Source: Agromyces protaetiae (GTDB taxonomy: Bacteria > Actinomycetota > Actinomycetes > Actinomycetales > Microbacteriaceae). Taken from it: a stretch of 64,000 nt of DNA. Below, piece by piece: positions 57,869-64,000 of this stretch. The stretch spans positions 3,162,001 to 3,226,000 of the forward strand of contig NZ_CP133018.1 of assembly GCF_030866785.1 (NCBI RefSeq), written 5' to 3'. The notes under the pieces are model-generated. The model was given only the letters and a program-made list of their open reading frames with translations, searched no databases and had not been told where the DNA came from. A program made the translations under genes and the position numbers. The number at the start of each line of letters is the position of its first letter. The first letter of the stretch is position 1.

Positions 57869-58472
57869 CGACTGCCCCGTCGTGCGCGCGGACGCCGATG
57901 AGGGCGATGATCTCGGCCCGGGCGACCGGATCGGCGAGCGCTCCCCGGCTGGCGATGGTGATCGTGGAGCTGCGCTCCTGCCGCGACCCGCGGGTCGTGA
58001 CGCACCGATGCTGCGCGTCGAGCACGACCAGCACGCCACGCGGATCGAGCCCGGCGACCAGCGTGTCGGCGATCTCCTCGGCGAGCCGCTCCTGCAGCTG
58101 CGGGCGGTGCGCCAACGTCTCCACGACGGCCGGGATCCGCCCGAGGCCGACGACGCGGTCGCCCGGCAGGTACGCCACGTGCGCGGTGCCGACGAAGGGC
58201 AGCAGGTGGTGCTCGCACACCGAGCGGAACGCGAGATCGCGCAGCACGACGGCGTCGCCCGTCGCGGGCGCGCCGGAGCTGGTCTCGCCGATCGGCACGG
58301 AGTCCGCGAGGTGGCTCAGCGGGTCGACCGCGAGCCCGCCGAAGAAGTCGGCGTAGGCCTCGGCGACCCTCTGGGGCGTCCGCAGCAGGCCCGGGCGTTC
58401 CGGATCCTCACCGATCGCGATGAGGATCTCGCGCACGGCGCGCTCGATACGGGCGGCATCGACCTCGGTCAT
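57861..58472 (-). CDS. folE: GTP cyclohydrolase I
   Basis: 203 residues. Zinc and active-site motifs SVCEHHLLPFVGTAHVAYLP and GLGRIPAVVETLAHRPQLQE, then DAQHRCVTTRGSRQ. First step of folate synthesis from GTP. ATG 58472 follows GGAAGGGG; the longer frame upstream is Arg-rich and not family-like. It follows ftsH by 22 bp. Confidence 0.96.
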   Translation of the reverse strand: MTEVDAARIERAVREILIAIGEDPERPGLLRTPQRVAEAYADFFGGLAVDPLSHLADSVPIGETSSGAPATGDAVVLRDLAFRSVCEHHLLPFVGTAHVAYLPGDRVVGLGRIPAVVETLAHRPQLQERLAEEIADTLVAGLDPRGVLVVLDAQHRCVTTRGSRQERSSTITIASRGALADPVARAEIIALIGVRAHDGAVGA

Positions 58473-58494
58473 GGCACCCCTTCCACCGGGCCGG

Positions 58495-60513
<2,019 letters not shown>

Positions 60514-60559
60514 GGTGAGGTAAGGCTACCGGCGCGGCACTGTGGGTGCGCTCTATGTT

Positions 60560-60672
60560 CGCTGAAAGCGCGCAGCGCGCGAAGCGAACCATCGGCACCG
60601 CCGCTGAAAGCGCGCAGCGCGCGAAGCGAACCATGGGCACCGCCGCTGGCAGCGCGCAGCGAACCACCGGCT
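60560..60672. repeat. 42-bp tandem repeat, 2.7 units, upstream of ftsH
   Basis: Units start CGCTGAAAGCGCGCAGCGCG at 60560 and 60602, and a shortened CGCTGGCAGCGCGCAGCG unit at 60644. Each contains GCGCGCAGCGCGC, able to form a hairpin. The repeat lies between ftsH and the cyclase-like gene. Confidence 0.88.
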
Positions 60673-61380
60673 CTACCGCTGCACGCGCGCCTGCCGTATG
60701 CCCAGCATGTAGGGCACACCCTTCCCCGCCGCGCGGAACGTCGCCCCGAGACGTCCTCGCCAGGACGGCGGGGTCAGCGGCGGGAGGTGGTCGCCGAGCT
60801 CGCCCACGTCGACGAAGTAGGCGCGGACCGGCCCGAACCCTTCGAGCTCCGGCGCGACCTCGCGGGCCGGTGACGGCAATGCGGTCGCGCCCACGCGGTG
60901 CAGCTCCTCGGTGACCAACACGTACTCGTCGATGGCGACGGGGTTCTTCAGCAGCCGGTGGACGAGGATCACGTCGATCCCGACGAGCTTGGTGCGGTCG
61001 CGGATGGCCTGGGTGGCCACGTCCCCGACGTGGGCGACGAACTTCAGCTTGAGCTTGGCCGCTTCCTTGCAGCCGGCGCAGGGGCACAGGTTGGCGGCGA
61101 CGTATTGCCGCTCGAGGTGGAAGGCCCGGTGCATGGCCGCGGCTGCCTGGAGCGTCTGGCCCATGGCCGCGGCATCCGTGCCGTTCGAGACCGGCCGCGC
61201 CAGGAAGGCGGCGTCGCCCTCGATCTCCACCAGTTCCCAGCCGGGCGCGGCGTCGATCATCCGTTCGAGCATGCGCGCGGTGTTGACCTCTGCGTGCGCG
61301 AGCGTCAGGCGATGGGTGCTCATGTACTCCGTATAGCCGCCGATGTCGGCGATGAGGAGGACGGCTCGGCCGGAGCGCAT
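60673..61380 (-). CDS. DUF2652 protein with class III nucleotide cyclase-like fold
   Basis: 235 residues. The start LLIADIGGYTEYM and WELVEIEGDAAFL give two Asp residues (12 and 56) at the spacing of the metal-binding Asp pair of class III cyclases. A Cys cluster (CPCAGC, residues 99-104) is typical of DUF2652. Further on, KFVAHVGDV and LVGIDVILVHRLLKN match the cyclase layout. The substrate-specifying Lys is not obvious, so activity is uncertain. It lies 30 bp after the MFS-cNBD gene and is probably co-transcribed. Confidence 0.82.
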   Translation of the reverse strand: MRSGRAVLLIADIGGYTEYMSTHRLTLAHAEVNTARMLERMIDAAPGWELVEIEGDAAFLARPVSNGTDAAAMGQTLQAAAAMHRAFHLERQYVAANLCPCAGCKEAAKLKLKFVAHVGDVATQAIRDRTKLVGIDVILVHRLLKNPVAIDEYVLVTEELHRVGATALPSPAREVAPELEGFGPVRAYFVDVGELGDHLPPLTPPSWRGRLGATFRAAGKGVPYMLGIRQARVQR

Positions 61381-61410
61381 GCCTCACGATCCCATCAACA
61401 CGAATGTTTC

Positions 61411-63093
61411 TCAATGTTTCTCATCGGGCGAGTACCTTCCGAGCTCGCCGTCGATCGTGGCGTCAGCCTCCAGCGCGCTCGCGGTGTACCCGAGGACGAC
61501 GGGAAGGAACTGCTCCGCGCCGAGGGTCCGGAGTCGGAGGGCGCTCGTCGCCACCACGGTCGCGGTCCGGCGGGTCCGCCGCAGCAGGGCGATCTCGCCG
61601 AAGCCCTCCCCCGTTCCCAGCGTCGCGACGACCCGGCCGCCGCCGACGACGTCGGCCGTGCCCGACTCGATGACGTAGTAGCGATCGCCCACCTCGCCCT
61701 GCGTGAAGACCGTCGCTCCGGCCTGCAGCTCGACCGTGTCGAGGCTGCGGGCCAGCTGCTCGATCGAGGGCAGCGGGAGGGCACGGAACATGGGCACGGT
61801 TCGGAGCAGGGCGAGGTCGGCGTCGAGCGCGTGCACCGAGTGGTCGAGCCGGCGCAGGCGTCGCAACGACAGCACGGCGAGCACCGGGCACACGAGCCCG
61901 ATCGCGATGAGCGCCGCCTGCAGCCCCACCCATCCGATCACCGCTGACGCGGCGACCGCACCGACGCCGATGCACACGGTGACGAGGCTCTCGAGCACGC
62001 CGAACACGCGCGCGAGCACGGCGTCGGGCGCGAGCCGGCCGAGCAGCGTGAAGCCCGCGACGTCGATCAGCGCGTTGCCGACCCCGACGAACGCGAGGAG
62101 GACGAGCGCGGCCGCCTGCTGCGGCCCGGTCGCCTGCGTGAGGGCGCCAACGAGCGCGATCGGCAGACCCCAGAGCGCGACGCCGACCGCGAACCAGACC
62201 CCCAGCCGGCCGGTGCCGACGAGGAACGACGCGAACAGCGATGCCACGACCGCGCCCACCCCGACGGCGGTCATGATCGCGCCGGCGCCGGGCTCGCCGG
62301 TGTCGAGCAGCTCGATGGCGACCACGACGGAGAACACCGTGAGCGCGCCGCGCGTGAACGACTGCGCCCCCGCGAGCCCGACGATGATCGCCAGTCCTCG
62401 ATCGCGCGCAACAGCCCGGACGCCCTCGACGGCTTCGCGCAGCAGGTCCGGTCGCCGCGCCGCGGGCCGGGGCGGGGCGTCGTAGCGCACCCGGGCCAGC
62501 AGCAGGGCCGCCCAGAGCGACGCGGCCGCGGCGACCCCGAAGACGACGGCCACGTCGGTGAACTGGAGCAGCACGGCCGCGAGCAGCGGCCCGATGAGGG
62601 TGGCGGCCGAGTCGAGCAGGCCGCGCACCACGTTGGCGCTGGTCAGCTCGTGTCCGGTCCGGCAGAGCGAGGGCAGCAGCGCCGAGTGCGCCGGCCGGAA
62701 CAGCGTCGCCGCGATCGTGGAGACCACCGCGAGCACGTAGACGATCGCGACCGGCCCGGCGAATGCCGCGACCAGCGCGGCGGCGGCGGTCGCGAGCCCG
62801 CGCACCGTCGAGACCAGCACGAGCACGCGCTCGCGGCGCCCGCGGTCGGCGATCGGCGAGAGCAGCGGCGCCAGCACCGCGGCGGGAAGCATGCGCAGGA
62901 GGCCGACGAGGCCGACGGCCGCTGCGCCGCCGTCACGGTAGGCGATGATGCCGAGCGCGACCGTGAACGCCCACTCGGCCGTCCACGCGCCGAGGAAGCT
63001 CAGCTGCGCGCGGCGCAGGTTCGGGTTGACGGCGTTGCTGGTGAAGGCCGCGACGGCGTCGCGGACCTTGCTGCGGCGTTCGGGCACGCCCAT
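61411..63093 (-). CDS. MFS transporter fused to a C-terminal cyclic-nucleotide-binding domain
   Basis: 560 residues. The first 410 residues are an MFS transporter with about 12 helices and RGRRERVLV in the loop after helix 2. Residues about 425-550 are a Crp-type cNMP-binding domain: LQAGATVFTQGEVGDRYYVI, GTADVV, GEGFGEIALLRRTRRTATVV. The phosphate-binding cassette keeps Glu and Arg (FGEIALL, RTAT). Transport substrate unknown; ligand binding may gate it. TAGAGT lies 6 bases before ATG 63093. Confidence 0.9.
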   Translation of the reverse strand: MGVPERRSKVRDAVAAFTSNAVNPNLRRAQLSFLGAWTAEWAFTVALGIIAYRDGGAAAVGLVGLLRMLPAAVLAPLLSPIADRGRRERVLVLVSTVRGLATAAAALVAAFAGPVAIVYVLAVVSTIAATLFRPAHSALLPSLCRTGHELTSANVVRGLLDSAATLIGPLLAAVLLQFTDVAVVFGVAAAASLWAALLLARVRYDAPPRPAARRPDLLREAVEGVRAVARDRGLAIIVGLAGAQSFTRGALTVFSVVVAIELLDTGEPGAGAIMTAVGVGAVVASLFASFLVGTGRLGVWFAVGVALWGLPIALVGALTQATGPQQAAALVLLAFVGVGNALIDVAGFTLLGRLAPDAVLARVFGVLESLVTVCIGVGAVAASAVIGWVGLQAALIAIGLVCPVLAVLSLRRLRRLDHSVHALDADLALLRTVPMFRALPLPSIEQLARSLDTVELQAGATVFTQGEVGDRYYVIESGTADVVGGGRVVATLGTGEGFGEIALLRRTRRTATVVATSALRLRTLGAEQFLPVVLGYTASALEADATIDGELGRYSPDEKH

Positions 63094-63150
63094 GCGGGAA
63101 CTCTAGGGGTGCGAGCCCCCGCCGGTCGAGCGGCGATCAGGCCGGTGAGC

Positions 63151-63702
63151 TCAGGAGTACACGTGCGGCGCGAGGATCGCGACATCGCGCAGGTTGCGGT
63201 AGCGCTCGGCGAAGTCGAGCCCGTACCCGACGACGAACTGGTTCGGGATGTCGAACCCGAGATAGGTCACGTCGACGTCGACCTTCGCGGCGTCGGGCTT
63301 ACGCAGTAGCGCGCAGATCCGGACCGTCGCGGCGCCGCGCGACTCGAGGTTCTCGCGCAGCCAGCTGAGCGTGAGTCCCGAGTCGATGATGTCTTCGACG
63401 ATGAGCACGTCGCGGCCGGTGAGGTCCGTGTCGAGGTCTTTCAGGATGCGCACGACGCCGCTCGACTTCGTGCCGGCGCCGTAGCTGGAGACCGCCATCC
63501 AGTCCATGGTGACGTGCGAGCGCAGCTCGCGAGCGAGGTCGGCCATGACCATGACCGCGCCCTTCAGGACACCCACGACGAGCAGGTCGCGGCCCTCGTA
63601 GTCCGCTTCGATGCGACGCGCCAGCTCGGCGAGCTTCGCCTGGATCTCGGCCTCGGTGACGAGCACCTCAGTCAGGTCGGCCTCGATCTCGCGCGCGTAC
63701 AT
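63151..63702 (-). CDS. hpt: Hypoxanthine phosphoribosyltransferase
   Basis: 183 residues. PRPP-binding motif VLIVEDIIDSGLTLSWL, VVGVLKGAVMVMADLAREL, and the purine-site region VTYLGFDIPNQFVVGYGLDF. It salvages hypoxanthine and guanine. ATG 63702 is used because GGAG lies 5 bases upstream and would be inside the longer form (63717). Normally tilS-hpt-ftsH are neighbours; here two genes separate hpt from ftsH. Confidence 0.95.
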   Translation of the reverse strand: MYAREIEADLTEVLVTEAEIQAKLAELARRIEADYEGRDLLVVGVLKGAVMVMADLARELRSHVTMDWMAVSSYGAGTKSSGVVRILKDLDTDLTGRDVLIVEDIIDSGLTLSWLRENLESRGAATVRICALLRKPDAAKVDVDVTYLGFDIPNQFVVGYGLDFAERYRNLRDVAILAPHVYS

Positions 63703-63759
63703 GCCTGCTCCTGTCATCCAAGGCGAACGGATGCATCGAGCCTACGCGAGCGCGCGCGA

Positions 63760-63828
63760 TCAACCGACCGTGCCGGCCATGCCGAGCGCGCCGACGAGCC
63801 ACACCACGCAGAGTGCGACGAGGCACAT
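63760..63828 (-). CDS. Tiny hydrophobic ORF, second of two upstream of hpt
   Basis: 22 residues, MCLVALCVVWLVGALGMAGT plus Val-Gly, one potential membrane helix. It begins 8 bases after the stop of the 20-residue ORF. No clear RBS. It could be a leader peptide or chance. Confidence 0.3.
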   Translation of the reverse strand: MCLVALCVVWLVGALGMAGTVG

Positions 63829-63836
63829 GGTGAGGC

Positions 63837-63899
63837 CTACTCGCCGACGATCAGGCCGATGATGAGCACGATGAGTCCGAAGAGCGGGAAGGCAGCCAT
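63837..63899 (-). CDS. Tiny hydrophobic ORF with a strong promoter, upstream of hpt
   Basis: 20 residues, MAAFPLFGLIVLIIGLIVGE, a single membrane helix. TATATT is 7 bases before ATG 63899 and TTGTCG is 17 bp further up, so the promoter starts transcription at or near this codon. That makes a leaderless small membrane protein plausible. It is followed by a second tiny ORF and then hpt. Confidence 0.5.
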   Translation of the reverse strand: MAAFPLFGLIVLIIGLIVGE

Positions 63900-63906
63900 G
63901 CACACT

Positions 63907-63935
63907 AATATACGCAGCTAGTGGTCGTGCGACAA
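63907..63935 (-). promoter_or_regulatory. Strong promoter for the tiny ORFs and possibly hpt
   Basis: TTGTCG (63935-63930), 17-bp spacer, TATATT (63912-63907) on the minus strand. The hpt gene may have a second -10 (TAGGCT) near 63745. Confidence 0.6.
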
Positions 63936-64000
63936 GACCTCGGTCGACCCGGTCGCCGAGAACACCACGTGCCGACCGGCCCGGGTCGCCGTCCCGCCGC
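63918..64000 (-). CDS. Possible C-terminal end of a further gene, cut by window edge
   Basis: An open minus-strand frame from the right edge ends at TAG 63918 and reads GRHVVFSATGSTEVLSHDH at its end. It overlaps the promoter just described. Too short to identify; a coding end is plausible from the position in an all-minus gene row. Confidence 0.3.
   Translation of the reverse strand, partial: GGTATRAGRHVVFSATGSTEVLSHDH

Overview
The window is high-GC (low 70s percent by eye) actinobacterial chromosome. Gene content and order point to Microbacteriaceae, possibly Agromyces or a close relative: rpoB-rpoC with TTG starts, clpC, lysS-panC-DUF2520, a folE-folP-folB-folK-DUF3180 chain, ftsH and hpt, together with families typical of this group (DUF1684, DUF4916, DUF5997, DUF6412, CGNR). 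The species assignment is inference. I see no phage, insertion sequence, CRISPR array or rRNA. One tRNA gene is present, tRNA-Ser(CGA).

Layout. 1-8.3 kb: 5' part of an unknown Ala/Pro-rich protein, a strong terminator, then rpoC and rpoB on the minus strand. 8.5-10.3 kb: two tandem spermidine-synthase-like genes. 10.3-13.5 kb: repeat-rich spacer and the 5-oxoprolinase genes pxpC, pxpB, pxpA. 13.5-21 kb: secreted sugar dehydrogenase, SprT-like protease, CGNR regulator, several poorly known genes and a DEAD-box helicase. 21-32.7 kb: small accessory genes, including a GNAT, a DUF4916 protein, a serine hydrolase, a divergent DUF5997/LysR-like pair, an extra YidC, a MarR, a CYP152-type P450 and a tyrosine phosphatase. 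32.8-39 kb: tRNA-Ser, a GDSL hydrolase, a flavin monooxygenase, radA, an argA-like gene and large inverted repeats. 39-48 kb: clpC, a DUF2975-like/XRE pair with tandem operators, pirin, and a 1229-residue secreted RHS protein ending in a probable ADP-ribosyltransferase domain. 48-58.5 kb: cardiolipin synthase, lysS, panC, a DUF2520 protein, two PH-domain membrane proteins, DUF3180 and the folate genes. 58.5-64 kb: ftsH, a cyclase-like protein, an MFS transporter fused to a cyclic-nucleotide-binding domain, hpt, and two tiny hydrophobic ORFs.

How the genes work together. Two housekeeping blocks dominate: transcription (rpoBC), and folate, pantothenate, lysyl-tRNA and proteolysis genes. From folE to the second PH-domain gene every junction overlaps by 4 or 8 bp, so that run is probably one translationally coupled transcript. 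pxpA, pxpB and pxpC give ATP-dependent cleavage of 5-oxoproline to glutamate.

Three signals cut across annotation. At 20 starts (including one tiny ORF) a TANNNT -10 element lies only 6-7 bases before the start codon, which predicts leaderless mRNAs. Intergenic gaps carry several families of inverted repeats, one found three times. The decamer GGATGCCTCG occurs 24 times on the two strands by hand count. The most interesting single gene is the RHS protein at 44417-48106, which has no visible immunity gene.
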